Positions 1-7,888 of a stretch of DNA of 40,321 nucleotides are shown here, piece by piece. Position numbers and translations under genes: made by a program. Source of the DNA: Rhodospirillales bacterium (GTDB taxonomy: Bacteria; Pseudomonadota; Alphaproteobacteria; Acetobacterales; Acetobacteraceae). The stretch spans positions 1 through 40,321 of the forward strand of contig CANFKS010000027.1 of NCBI GenBank assembly GCA_947447625.1, read 5' to 3'. Each line of letters starts with the position of its first letter. Positions within the stretch are counted from its first letter, which is position 1. Below the pieces are notes generated by a model, which saw nothing but the letters and a program-made list of their open reading frames with translations, did no database searches and was not told the origin of the DNA.

Positions 1-1
1 C

Positions 2-1336
2 CTCGCCCCCCTGTTCACCCCGCACTGGGCCATCATTCCCAACCTGGCGATCGACCTCGTCGGCCCGCCGCTTCTGCGCCTGCTCCCCGTGCATGTCGCC
101 GGCCGCCTGATCCTCGCCGCCCTCCTCCTGCTTCCCTTCGCCGGCGTCATCGCGCTCAACCGCGCCCTGTTCGGCCGTGTCCAACCCTGGGCACTGGCCA
201 GCGCCCTCGTCATCCCCTCGGGCGCCTTCCTCCTCGGCTTCCTGAACTTCATCGCCGGAACGGGCGCCGCCCTGCTGCTCGCCGCCTTCTGGATCGCCCA
301 CCGCCCACGCCACCCCCGCGCCACGCTCCTCCTCGCCAGCCTCGCCTCCATCGCCCTCTTTTTCTGCCATCTGATGGGCTCCGTCTTCGCCCTCATTCTC
401 ATCCTCACCCACGAAGCCCGCTCCCCCCGCACCTACCTCGCCACCACCCCCCTCATTCTCATCCCCGCGCTCCTCTATCTCTCCGCCCCCCTCAACACCC
501 TCCCCGCCGCCGCCGAATACCTGCCTTTGGCCCAGAAACTCGCCCAACTCCTCACCCCCGTCACCGCCTACAACCTGCCCCTCGACATCCTGACCGCCGC
601 CGCCGTCGCCGTCTTCCTCCTCGGCTGCGCCCTCACGAGGCGCCTCGACACCCCCCCCGGCATCCGCCTCGCCCTCCTCGCCTGCGCCTCCCTCTACGCT
701 GCCGCCCCCTACGCCTTCAAAGGCACCCAATCCCTCGACACCCGCTTCCTCGCCATGTTCGCCCTCATTGTCTTTGCCGGCACCCGCCCCCACACCATCC
801 CGGCCCCCATCCCCCTCGCCACGGCCTTCATCGCCCTCTTCCTCGCCCGAACCACCCTCCTCGCCACCGCCTGGCACCTCCACAACACCGACCTGGCCAA
901 TCTCCGCACCGCCATCGCCCCCCTCACCCAAACCGACAAAACCTACCTCGCCTCCGTCTCCCCCGCCGAAGCCCCCGCATACTGGTCCACCGCCCCCCTG
1001 CCCCGCCGCCTCTCCAACACCATCCGCACCGACACCCACCTGCCCGCCCTCATCCTCATCGAACGCCACGCCTTCTGGCCCCTCCTCTTCGACGACCCCA
1101 CCCAACAGCCCATCCTGCTCACCCCCCCATACCAATCCCTCGCCGACCAGAACGGCGGCCTCGTCGATCACCTCGCCCTGCGCCCCGCTACCCTCTGCGG
1201 CTATACCCACCTCCTCCTGCTCACCGCGGCCGCCGACCCCGGCTTCTCCCGCCCCTACCTCGCCCCCATCACCACCACCGAAACCGCCGCCCTGTTCCGC
1301 ATCCGGCCTCACCTGATTCCCTGCACAACCCCATGA
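2..1336 (+). CDS. Integral membrane protein, GT-C-like topology, 5' end outside window
   Basis: The reading frame is open from the left edge, so the gene starts upstream; an internal GTG at 89 is not a credible start. The visible 444 residues hold about eight to ten hydrophobic segments (rich in Leu/Ala) in the first two thirds, then a more polar C-terminal domain of about 150 residues with no motif I can name. The layout, a multi-spanning N-terminal part plus a soluble C-terminal tail, resembles GT-C-fold polyprenyl-linked glycosyltransferases, but I see no diagnostic acidic motif, so the function is unassigned. Third positions are dominated by C, unlike the genes after 6.4 kb. No other gene follows on the same strand until 2170. 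Confidence 0.6.
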   Translation, partial: LAPLFTPHWAIIPNLAIDLVGPPLLRLLPVHVAGRLILAALLLLPFAGVIALNRALFGRVQPWALASALVIPSGAFLLGFLNFIAGTGAALLLAAFWIAHRPRHPRATLLLASLASIALFFCHLMGSVFALILILTHEARSPRTYLATTPLILIPALLYLSAPLNTLPAAAEYLPLAQKLAQLLTPVTAYNLPLDILTAAAVAVFLLGCALTRRLDTPPGIRLALLACASLYAAAPYAFKGTQSLDTRFLAMFALIVFAGTRPHTIPAPIPLATAFIALFLARTTLLATAWHLHNTDLANLRTAIAPLTQTDKTYLASVSPAEAPAYWSTAPLPRRLSNTIRTDTHLPALILIERHAFWPLLFDDPTQQPILLTPPYQSLADQNGGLVDHLALRPATLCGYTHLLLLTAAADPGFSRPYLAPITTTETAALFRIRPHLIPCTTP

Positions 1337-1389
1337 AGCCAGCAAGCAAGGCTCCGCCGGCCAAGGGGCTCGCCCCTTGGAACCCATCC

Positions 1390-2070
1390 TTATTTTGAAG
1401 CAGGCTGCTGCGCCCTCTCGCTCAGCACCGTCCATGCCCGCTCGAACGCCTCGGCCATCTGCTCCGCCGGCACCGCACCCGAGAACAGCACATGGTTCAT
1501 CATCACAAAACTCGGCACGCCATTGATCCCGGCCGAGCGCGCCATCGCATCGCGCGCCGTCACGATCTCCAACCCCTCGTCCGAAGCCAGCATCGCCGCC
1601 ACCCGCTCGGCCGCCAGCCCGGCCGCTGCGCCGATTTCGCCCAGCACCGCAGCGTCGCCGATATCCTTGCCCTCGCTGAAATACCCGCGGAACAACCCAT
1701 CCACCACCGCATCCTGCACCCCCTCCTCGCCGGCCAGCCAAATCAGGCGATGCGCCGCAATCGTATTCGGCGTCCGGCGCATGAGGCCCGAACGCATCTC
1801 GATCCCCACCGCCGCCCCCGCCTCGGCCACACGCGCATCGATCTGGCGCATCTTCTCCTCGGAGCCGAACTTCGCCAGCCGATAGGCCGCCCGCTCCACC
1901 CCCTCGGCCGGCATCTCCGGATTGAGTTGATACGGATGCCAATGCACCTCGAAGTTCAAACCCTGCTCCGCCAGCATCGGCAGCGCCAGTTCCAACTGCC
2001 TCTTGCCGATATAGCACCAGGGGCAAATCGCATCCGAGATGACATCAATCCGACCCGTCACGCTGTCCAT
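1390..2070 (-). CDS. DsbA family oxidoreductase (FrnE-like)
   Basis: 226 residues. The N-terminus carries a thioredoxin-fold strand followed by a CPWC active site at residues 16-19 in an SDxxCPWCY context, typical of FrnE/2-hydroxychromene isomerase-like members of the DsbA family. A helical insert (about 60-150) and the cis-proline region GVPSFV near residue 185 follow. No signal peptide is visible, so a cytoplasmic thiol-disulfide oxidoreductase is likely (inference). The frame stays open far upstream, but the ATG at 2070 is preceded by a strong GGAAGGGCAGG ribosome site and the family begins here. It is divergent from the GrdB-like gene at 2170, with about 100 nt of shared promoter space. 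Confidence 0.85.
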   Translation of the reverse strand: MDSVTGRIDVISDAICPWCYIGKRQLELALPMLAEQGLNFEVHWHPYQLNPEMPAEGVERAAYRLAKFGSEEKMRQIDARVAEAGAAVGIEMRSGLMRRTPNTIAAHRLIWLAGEEGVQDAVVDGLFRGYFSEGKDIGDAAVLGEIGAAAGLAAERVAAMLASDEGLEIVTARDAMARSAGINGVPSFVMMNHVLFSGAVPAEQMAEAFERAWTVLSERAQQPASK

Positions 2071-2169
2071 GATCCTGCCCTTCCAAATTCTCTCCCCCGA
2101 TATAGCCCCCGCCCGCACAAATGCTACACTCCCCCAAAACATCCACCACCAAACGTCCGGAGACCGGCC

Positions 2170-3105
2170 ATGACCGATGACATAGACACCGCCATGGGTT
2201 TCGCCCCCGACCACGACTCCCCCATCCCCTTCATGGCCCGCACCCGGGCCTATTACAAAGCCATCGGCTACACGACACCCTACCGCTGGGCGCACCACCT
2301 CGCCGCTCCTTTCACCGCGCTCGCCAAACCCCTCCCCCAATCCCGCATCGCCATCATCACCACCGCCGCCCCCTACCAGCCCGACAAAGGCGACCAGGGT
2401 CCCGGCGCCGCCTACAACGGCAGCGCCAAATTCTACCAGGTCTACAGCCAGTCCACCGCCGAACCGACCGACACCCGCATCTCCCATATCGGCTACGACC
2501 GCAAACACACCACCGCGACCGACCAGAACGCCTGGTTCCCCCTCCCCGCCCTCCTGCGCGCCGCCGCCGCCGGGCGCATCGGCGCAGTTGGCCCCCGCTT
2601 CTTCGGCGCGCCCACCAACCGCTCGCACCGCGTCACCATCGAAACCGACGCCCCCGAAATCCTCGCCCGCTGCCAGGCCGACCGCATCGACGCCGCGATC
2701 GTCATCCCCAACTGCCCCGTCTGCCACCAGACCGGCAGCCTCGTCGCCCGCCATCTTGAAGCCGGCGGCATCCCCACCATCGTGATGGGCACCGCAAAAG
2801 ACATCGTCGAACACAGCGCCGTGCCCCGCTTCCTGTTCAGTGACTTTCCCCTCGGCAACGCCGCCGGCCGCCCGCATGACATCCCCTCCCAGGACGCCAC
2901 GCTCGAACTCGCCCTCAAACTCCTCGAATCCGCCATCGCCCCGCAAACCACCGTGCAAAACCCGCTCCGCTGGAACGCCGACGGGCTCTGGAAAAACGAT
3001 TACCTCAACCTCGAACAGATCGGCACCGAGGAACTCGCCCGCCGGCGCGCCGAATTCGACCGCGAAAAGGAAAAGGCCCGCCTCAACCGCGTGGTCGCCG
3101 CCTGA
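2170..3105 (+). CDS. GrdB-like glycine/sarcosine/betaine/D-proline reductase family protein, Cys form
   Basis: 311 residues. The C-terminal half resembles the GRDB family: after a strand ending in VIPN comes CPVC (Cys182, Cys185), then the helix, AGGIPTIVMGT and FPLGNAAGRP segments. In clostridial GrdB the equivalent position has selenocysteine spaced as U-x-x-C; here both positions are cysteine and no in-frame TGA occurs, so this is a Cys homologue (alignment from memory, inference). The usual PrdA/GrdE-type pyruvoyl partner is not in the window, so the clostridial reaction cannot be assumed. The stop overlaps the start of the CaiB/BaiF gene (TGATG), implying translational coupling and one pathway. 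ATG 2170 was chosen because the family begins near it; the longer open frame upstream overlaps the DsbA gene on the other strand. Confidence 0.7.
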   Translation: MTDDIDTAMGFAPDHDSPIPFMARTRAYYKAIGYTTPYRWAHHLAAPFTALAKPLPQSRIAIITTAAPYQPDKGDQGPGAAYNGSAKFYQVYSQSTAEPTDTRISHIGYDRKHTTATDQNAWFPLPALLRAAAAGRIGAVGPRFFGAPTNRSHRVTIETDAPEILARCQADRIDAAIVIPNCPVCHQTGSLVARHLEAGGIPTIVMGTAKDIVEHSAVPRFLFSDFPLGNAAGRPHDIPSQDATLELALKLLESAIAPQTTVQNPLRWNADGLWKNDYLNLEQIGTEELARRRAEFDREKEKARLNRVVAA

Positions 3106-4298
3106 TGAGCCGTCCTTTCCACGGGGTCAAAATCCTCGACTTCACCCAGGTTCTCGCCGGCCCCTACGCCACGTTCCAACTCGGCCTGCTCGGCGCCGAC
3201 ATCATCAAGGTCGAACGCCGCCAGGGCGAGGATGCCCGCCGCACCCCGCTGTCGCGCGACTGGGCCGAGCGCGGCCTCGCGTCAGGCTGGCAAGCCATCA
3301 ACGGCAACAAACGCAGCCTGACGCTTGACCTGCAAAAACCCGAAGCCCAGGCCATCATCCGCAAACTCGCCGCCACGGCCGACGTCGTCGTCGAAAACTT
3401 CCGCCCCGGCGTGATGGACCGCCTCGGCCTCGGCTACGAAAGCCTCGCGGCGCTCAACCCCACCCTGATCTATTGCGCCATCTCCGGCTTCGGCCAAACC
3501 GGCCCCGACCGCGAGGAAGCCGGCTATGACGGCAAGATCCAGGCGATGTCGGGCATCATGTCCATCACCGGGGACCCCGCCACCGGCCCGATGCGTGCCG
3601 GCTTCGCGGTGTGCGATGTGCTCACCGGCATGACCGCGGCCTTTGCCATTTCGTCCGCCCTCTTCCAGCGCACCCACACGCAAAAAGGCCAGTTCGTCGA
3701 CGTCTCGATGCTTGAGGCGAGCCTCGCCTTCCTGTCCGGCCCCGTCGCCGATTGGACCGTTGCCGGCCATAAACAATACCAGTCCGGCAACCAGGCCGTC
3801 AGCCGCCGCCCCACCGCCAATCTGTTCAAGGCGCAGGACAGCCACATCCTCCTCGCCGTCAACAGCGAGAAACAATACCAGTGCCTGATGACGGCACTCG
3901 GCCTGCAAGCCAGCTTCGATGATCCCCGCTTCAAGGACTGGTTCACCCGCCTCGAACACGAAGCCGCGCTGCGCGCCCTCATCGAAGACCAGCTCGCCCC
4001 CCGCCCCGCCAAGGACTGGGAACCCATCCTCAACGCCGCCGGCGCCCCCGCCGCCTCGATCTGGCGCATCGAGGACATCATCGAACACCCGCAGATCCAG
4101 GCCCGCAACGTCCTGCAAACCGTCGAGACACCGCACGGCGCGCTGCGCTTCATGGGCAGCGGCTTCCACCTCGCCCATGGCGGCGGAACCTACGACACCG
4201 CCGCCCCCCTGCTCGGCCAACACACCACCGCCATCCTGGCCGAACTCGGCTTCAGCGATGCCGAAATCACGTCGTTGCAATCCAGCGACGTGATTTAG
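3105..4298 (+). CDS. CaiB/BaiF family (class III) CoA-transferase
   Basis: 397 residues, normal for the family. The N-terminal LDFTQVLAGP and GADIIKVE blocks, the VENFRPG motif (about 96-102) and the ISGFGQTGP segment (126-134) are family hallmarks. Asp171 in FAVCDVLTGM matches the catalytic aspartate that forms the acyl anhydride in formyl-CoA transferase (Asp169). The enzyme would move CoA between carboxylic acids in the cytoplasm; the substrate cannot be read from sequence. The ATG shares its A with the TGA of the GrdB-like gene, so the two are coupled. The last codons form one arm of a hairpin at 4264-4296. Confidence 0.92.
   Translation: MSRPFHGVKILDFTQVLAGPYATFQLGLLGADIIKVERRQGEDARRTPLSRDWAERGLASGWQAINGNKRSLTLDLQKPEAQAIIRKLAATADVVVENFRPGVMDRLGLGYESLAALNPTLIYCAISGFGQTGPDREEAGYDGKIQAMSGIMSITGDPATGPMRAGFAVCDVLTGMTAAFAISSALFQRTHTQKGQFVDVSMLEASLAFLSGPVADWTVAGHKQYQSGNQAVSRRPTANLFKAQDSHILLAVNSEKQYQCLMTALGLQASFDDPRFKDWFTRLEHEAALRALIEDQLAPRPAKDWEPILNAAGAPAASIWRIEDIIEHPQIQARNVLQTVETPHGALRFMGSGFHLAHGGGTYDTAAPLLGQHTTAILAELGFSDAEITSLQSSDVI
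4264..4296. terminator. Hairpin at the convergent CaiB / BenE gene ends
   Basis: Perfect 11-bp inverted repeat (AAATCACGTCG / CGACGTGATTT) with an 11-nt loop. It overlaps the CaiB/BaiF stop codon and lies just past the end of the minus-strand BenE gene. Both arms end in an A/T triplet, so it could act on either strand, but there is no long T tract. Terminator role is inferred from position and symmetry. Confidence 0.5.
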
Positions 4299-4307
4299 AC
4301 CACCCCC

Positions 4308-5480
4308 CTACCCCGCCCGGCGCGATCGCCCCAACAGGTGAATGGCGCCGCCGGCCAGCAGCCCCCAGAACGCCCCGCCGATCCCGAACCAGCTCACCCC
4401 GGTGGCCGCGACCAGAAAGGTGATCACCGCCGGTTCGCGTTCGGCAGGGTCCGCCACCGCGCCCATCAAAGCCCCCGCGAAGGAGCCGAGCAGCGCGAGA
4501 CCGGCCACGGCTTCGATCAGCAGCGGCGGTGCGGCGGCGATGAATGCCGTCGCCGCCCCGGCGAACAGGCCGATCACCATGTAGCCGATCCCGGTGACGA
4601 TCACCGCGCAATAGCGCCGCGCCGGATCGGGATGGGAATCGGTGCCCGAGGTGATCGCCGCCGTGATCGCCGCGAGATTGACGGCGATGCTGCCGAACGG
4701 GGTGGCCAGCAGCGAAAAAATCCCGGTCGCGGTGAACAGCCGGCTCGCATTGGGGTGATACCCGTTGAGATTCAGGATCGCGGTGCCCGGGATGTTCTGC
4801 GATGCCATGGTGACGATGAACAGCGGAATCGCCAGCCCGATCGTGGCCGACAACGAGAACACCGGCGGCGTGAACACCACGACAGGCCACAGCGCCGCCG
4901 CATGCAGCGCCGAGAGATCGGCGGTGAATCCGATCAACCCCGCCGCCACCAGCACCGCCGCCGGCACCGCCATCAGCCGGTTGATCCGCGCCACGATCGC
5001 CCAGGTCACCACGATCGCCAGCCCCAGCACCGGCGTTCCCGCCACCGCGCGCACCGGCGCGAGGCACAGCGGCAGCAGCACCCCGGCCAGCATCGCGCTT
5101 GCGATCGGCTTCGGAATCGCCGCCACCGCGCGCCCGAGCGGCTTGAACTGTCCGGCCAGAACGAGCAGCACCGCGCAGATCATGAAGGCGCCCACCGCTC
5201 CCGCGAACCCGCCAGGCGCCACGCTCGACCCCGCCAGCAGTGCCGCGCCGGGCGTCGACCAGGCGATCGAAATCGGCAGTTTGGTCCAGGCGCTGATCGC
5301 CAGGCTCGCGACCCCCATCGCCACCGTGACAGCGAGCAACCCCGAAGCCGCCTGTTCCGGTGTTGCGCCAACCGCGGTCAGGCCCCTGATGATGACCGCG
5401 AACGTGCTGCCGAAACCGACAAAACATGCGAGCAGCCCCGCCGCCACGGCCGAGGCCGAGAAATCCGCGCGCAGGCTCAT
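4308..5480 (-). CDS. benE: BenE family benzoate/H+ symporter-like membrane transporter
   Basis: About 390 residues, nearly all hydrophobic, with roughly 11-12 membrane segments. The N-terminal FVGFGSTFAVIIRGL, the ISIAWSTPGAALLA motif, and the VTMASQNIPG segment are characteristic of the BenE family, inner-membrane proton symporters described for benzoate. No benzoate catabolic genes are nearby, so the substrate is open. ATG at 5480 is preferred; an in-frame GTG at 5492 would add four residues. Neither has a good ribosome site of its own, but a 17-codon ORF with a strong site ends in a 4-nt ATGA overlap with this ATG (see 5477-5530). It converges with the CaiB/BaiF gene. Confidence 0.85.
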   Translation of the reverse strand: MSLRADFSASAVAAGLLACFVGFGSTFAVIIRGLTAVGATPEQAASGLLAVTVAMGVASLAISAWTKLPISIAWSTPGAALLAGSSVAPGGFAGAVGAFMICAVLLVLAGQFKPLGRAVAAIPKPIASAMLAGVLLPLCLAPVRAVAGTPVLGLAIVVTWAIVARINRLMAVPAAVLVAAGLIGFTADLSALHAAALWPVVVFTPPVFSLSATIGLAIPLFIVTMASQNIPGTAILNLNGYHPNASRLFTATGIFSLLATPFGSIAVNLAAITAAITSGTDSHPDPARRYCAVIVTGIGYMVIGLFAGAATAFIAAAPPLLIEAVAGLALLGSFAGALMGAVADPAEREPAVITFLVAATGVSWFGIGGAFWGLLAGGAIHLLGRSRRAG

Positions 5481-5530
5481 CGGACGCACCACAAATGCTG
5501 CACCCGATGACTTGGCTTGAGGGTATCCAT
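5477..5530 (-). CDS. Possible 17-codon leader ORF coupled to benE
   Basis: On the minus strand a GAGGAG ribosome site lies 6 nt before an ATG that opens the short peptide MDTLKPSHRVQHLWCVR. Its TGA overlaps the benE ATG as ATGA. benE itself lacks a good ribosome site, so translation may enter through this leader. The peptide resembles no family I know. It could instead be chance within the SDR-benE spacer. Confidence 0.35.
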   Translation of the reverse strand: MDTLKPSHRVQHLWCVR

Positions 5531-5568
5531 GGCGGTCTCCTCGCAGGGTTGGCTCCGGATTTGACGGA

Positions 5569-6330
5569 TTATTCGGCGCTGGGCAAGGCGGGCTTGCCCT
5601 GGACCCGCGCCATCAGGGCCACGATCGGCGTCACCAGCGCGAGGCTCCGCGCGATCGCGCCCATCCACCAGGGAAAGATGATCCGCCGCTTATGGCGGGG
5701 CAAGGCGCGCAGGATGATCGCTGCTGCCTGGTCGGCGTCCATCAGGCCTGGCATTTTGTAGGGATTGGCCGCCGTCATCGGTGTGCGGATGAAGCCGGGG
5801 CAGATCGAAACCAGGTGAATCCCGCGCTGCGCCGCGGCTGGTGCGGAGGCGACGGCCCAGGCGTCGATGGCGGATTTGCTGGCACCATAAGCCGGGGCGC
5901 CCGGCGTGGGGATGAACGCCGCGACCGAGGCGACCACCGCGACGGTGCCGCCCGGGGCCATGGTTTCGAGCGCGGGGAAGGCGGTGTTGAGGGCGCCGTC
6001 GAGGTTGGTGGCGAAAATGGCGCGCGCCTGTTCGGCGGTTTCGCCGGTGCCGATGCCCGCGCCGCCGGAAATGCCGGCATTGGCGATGACGAGATCGAGC
6101 GGTGCGGCGGCGGCGATCCAGACGGCGGTGGCGGCGGCGTCGGTCACGTCGATCCGCGCGGTATGCACCGCAGCACCTTTGGCGCGGCAAGCGATCGCGG
6201 CGCGTTCGAGGCGCGTTGCGTCGCGGCCGCCGAGATGCAGGGTGACGCCAGGCGCTGCGAGAGCTTCGGCAAGCGCGCGGCCGATGCCGGAGGAGGCGCC
6301 GGTGATCAGGGCTGAGTTGTATAGGGTCAT
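5569..6330 (-). CDS. Short-chain dehydrogenase/reductase (SDR)
   Basis: 253 residues, a classical SDR. The cofactor loop TGASSGIG is at 10-17, NAG at 84-86, and the catalytic Ser135, Tyr148 and Lys152 (YxxxK) are all present. The loop after strand 2 has an Arg (GGRD, about 34-37), which favours NADPH (inference). The C-terminus (about 205-253) has a hydrophobic stretch with FPWWMG, seen in membrane-associated SDRs that act on lipids or hydrophobic alcohols. It is upstream of, and codirectional with, benE, separated by about 90 nt. The substrate cannot be stated. Confidence 0.88.
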   Translation of the reverse strand: MTLYNSALITGASSGIGRALAEALAAPGVTLHLGGRDATRLERAAIACRAKGAAVHTARIDVTDAAATAVWIAAAAPLDLVIANAGISGGAGIGTGETAEQARAIFATNLDGALNTAFPALETMAPGGTVAVVASVAAFIPTPGAPAYGASKSAIDAWAVASAPAAAQRGIHLVSICPGFIRTPMTAANPYKMPGLMDADQAAAIILRALPRHKRRIIFPWWMGAIARSLALVTPIVALMARVQGKPALPSAE

Positions 6331-6383
6331 GTTTCGAGGTTAGCAGGGCGGTGGTATCGTTCGCCACCCGTTGCAGGAATTTC

Positions 6384-7280
6384 ATGATGCCCGCGCCGCT
6401 GATGTCGATGACCGGATTTTCGCGCTGCGAGGGGATCGCGGAGGGGATGAGCTGGGCCTGGGAACTGCGCAGCGTCAACGGAAGGGGGCTCGAATTGCGG
6501 TTCCGCCTGCCCGGCGGTTTCGATGGGCTTGAGGCGGGGCTGAAGGATAGCGCAGGCAAGGTGCTCAAGCGCGGCAACGTGAACGCCAACCTCACCATCA
6601 AGCGCGACGAGGCGGCGCGGCTGGTGGCTGATCCCAAGGCGCTCGGCCAGGTGTTGAAACTGGCGATGGAGATTGCCGCCGAGATCCCCGGCGCCGAACC
6701 GCCGCGGGCCGAGGCGTTGTTGGCGTTGCCCGGCGTGTTGCGCAGCGTCGCGCCCGAACAGGACGAGGCGACGCTGGCAGCGCAGGCCAGCGCCGTGCAG
6801 GCGGGTTTTGCCCAGGCGCTGGCCGGACTCGTCAACGCACGGCAGGGCGAGGGGAACTGGCTGGGCCTTGTGTTGACTGGCCAGCTCGATGAGATCGAGC
6901 GGCTGTGCGCGCGTGCTGCCGAGGAGGCGGCGGGCCAGCCGGCGATGCAGCGGGCGCGGATGTTGGAGGTGATTCGGGGCCTGCTGGCCGAAGTGCCGGG
7001 GCTGCCGGAGGAGCGGATCGCGCAGGAGGTGGCGGTGCTGGCCGGCAAGGCCGATGTGCGCGAGGAGTTGGACCGGCTTGATGCGCATAGTCATGCCGCG
7101 CGGGGTTTGCTGGCCGAGGGGGAGAGTGTCGGACGGCGGCTGGATTTTCTGGTGCAGGAATTCAATCGCGAGGCCAATACGCTGTGCAGCAAATCTGCGA
7201 GTGTGGCATTAACGGCGACGGGGCTGAAGCTGAAGGCCGCGATCGAGCAGTTTCGCGAGCAGGTACAGAACATCGAATGA
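6384..7280 (+). CDS. yicC: YicC/YloC family endoribonuclease
   Basis: 298 residues. The N-terminal SMTGFSR motif and the RSVNGRGLELRFRLP block are the YicC signature; the C-terminal part holds the HSHAARGLL, GRRLDFLVQEFNREANT and SKS blocks that define the family end. YicC proteins are reported endoribonucleases. The open frame reaches a GTG at 6351, but AGGA at 6375 places ATG 6384 (or 6387) at good distance. The stop overlaps the gmk ATG by 4 nt, the standard yicC-gmk pairing in proteobacteria. From here to about 35.8 kb the plus strand becomes clearly G-rich. Confidence 0.93.
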   Translation: MMPAPLMSMTGFSRCEGIAEGMSWAWELRSVNGRGLELRFRLPGGFDGLEAGLKDSAGKVLKRGNVNANLTIKRDEAARLVADPKALGQVLKLAMEIAAEIPGAEPPRAEALLALPGVLRSVAPEQDEATLAAQASAVQAGFAQALAGLVNARQGEGNWLGLVLTGQLDEIERLCARAAEEAAGQPAMQRARMLEVIRGLLAEVPGLPEERIAQEVAVLAGKADVREELDRLDAHSHAARGLLAEGESVGRRLDFLVQEFNREANTLCSKSASVALTATGLKLKAAIEQFREQVQNIE

Positions 7281-7888
7281 GCGATTTGCGCAGAGGCGTT
7301 TGCCTGGTGATTGCCGCCCCTTCGGGGGCAGGGAAATCGACCATCACGCGGCGGTTGCTGGAGAGCGAGCCGGCGCTGAGCCTGTCTGTCAGCGTGACGA
7401 CGCGGGGGCCGCGTGCTGGCGAGGTGGATGGGGTGCATTATCATTTCATCGGCCAGGACCGGTATGACGCGCTGGTTTCGGCTGGCGAATTGCTGGAATG
7501 GGCCGGGGTGTTCGGCAAGTCGTACGGCACGCCGCGGGGGCCGGTGGAGGCCGCGCTGGCGGCGGGGCGGGATGTGGTTTTCGATATCGATTGGCAGGGC
7601 TATCGGCAGATGCGGGCGGCTTTGCCCGAGGATGTCGTGGGGTTGTTCGTGCTGCCGCCGACGGTGGCGGAATTGGAGCGGCGGTTGCGGGGCCGGGGCA
7701 CCGATAGCGAGGCGGTGATCGCGGGGCGGATGGCGGCGGCGCGGGGGGAGATGTCGCATGCGGCGGAGTTTGACTTTGTGTTGGTGAATGACGATTTGGA
7801 GCAGGCGGTGGATGCGGCGCGGTCGGTGCTGGTGGCGGCGCGGTTGGCGGTGCGGCGGCAGGCGGGTTTGTTGGCGCGCTTTACGTGA
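7277..7888 (+). CDS. gmk: Guanylate kinase
   Basis: 203 residues, usual length. The P-loop APSGAGKST is at 14-22, followed by the guanylate-binding segment with SVTTRGPRAGEVDGVHYHF, and by LLEWAGVFGKSYGTP and the DIDWQGYRQM block. It phosphorylates GMP to GDP with ATP in the cytoplasm. The ATG lies in an ATGA overlap with yicC; the longer upstream frame is a shadow of yicC. Its stop overlaps the GTG start of the AEC transporter. Essential gene. Confidence 0.97.
   Translation: MSDLRRGVCLVIAAPSGAGKSTITRRLLESEPALSLSVSVTTRGPRAGEVDGVHYHFIGQDRYDALVSAGELLEWAGVFGKSYGTPRGPVEAALAAGRDVVFDIDWQGYRQMRAALPEDVVGLFVLPPTVAELERRLRGRGTDSEAVIAGRMAAARGEMSHAAEFDFVLVNDDLEQAVDAARSVLVAARLAVRRQAGLLARFT

Noticed and set aside
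768-1316. Pro/Ser-rich ORF
   Set aside because: It is a frame shadow of the C-rich membrane protein gene; its composition follows from C runs.
1390-2958. 522-residue version of the DsbA gene
   Set aside because: The extra N-terminal part is antisense to the GrdB-like gene and low in complexity (Gly/Val-rich). A good ribosome site and family start support 2070.
2170-3105. Selenoprotein
   Set aside because: No in-frame TGA and no SECIS-like hairpin; the U position is cysteine.
4338-5510. Long plus-strand Arg-rich ORF
   Set aside because: It is the antisense shadow of benE, with composition typical of shadows in GC-rich DNA.
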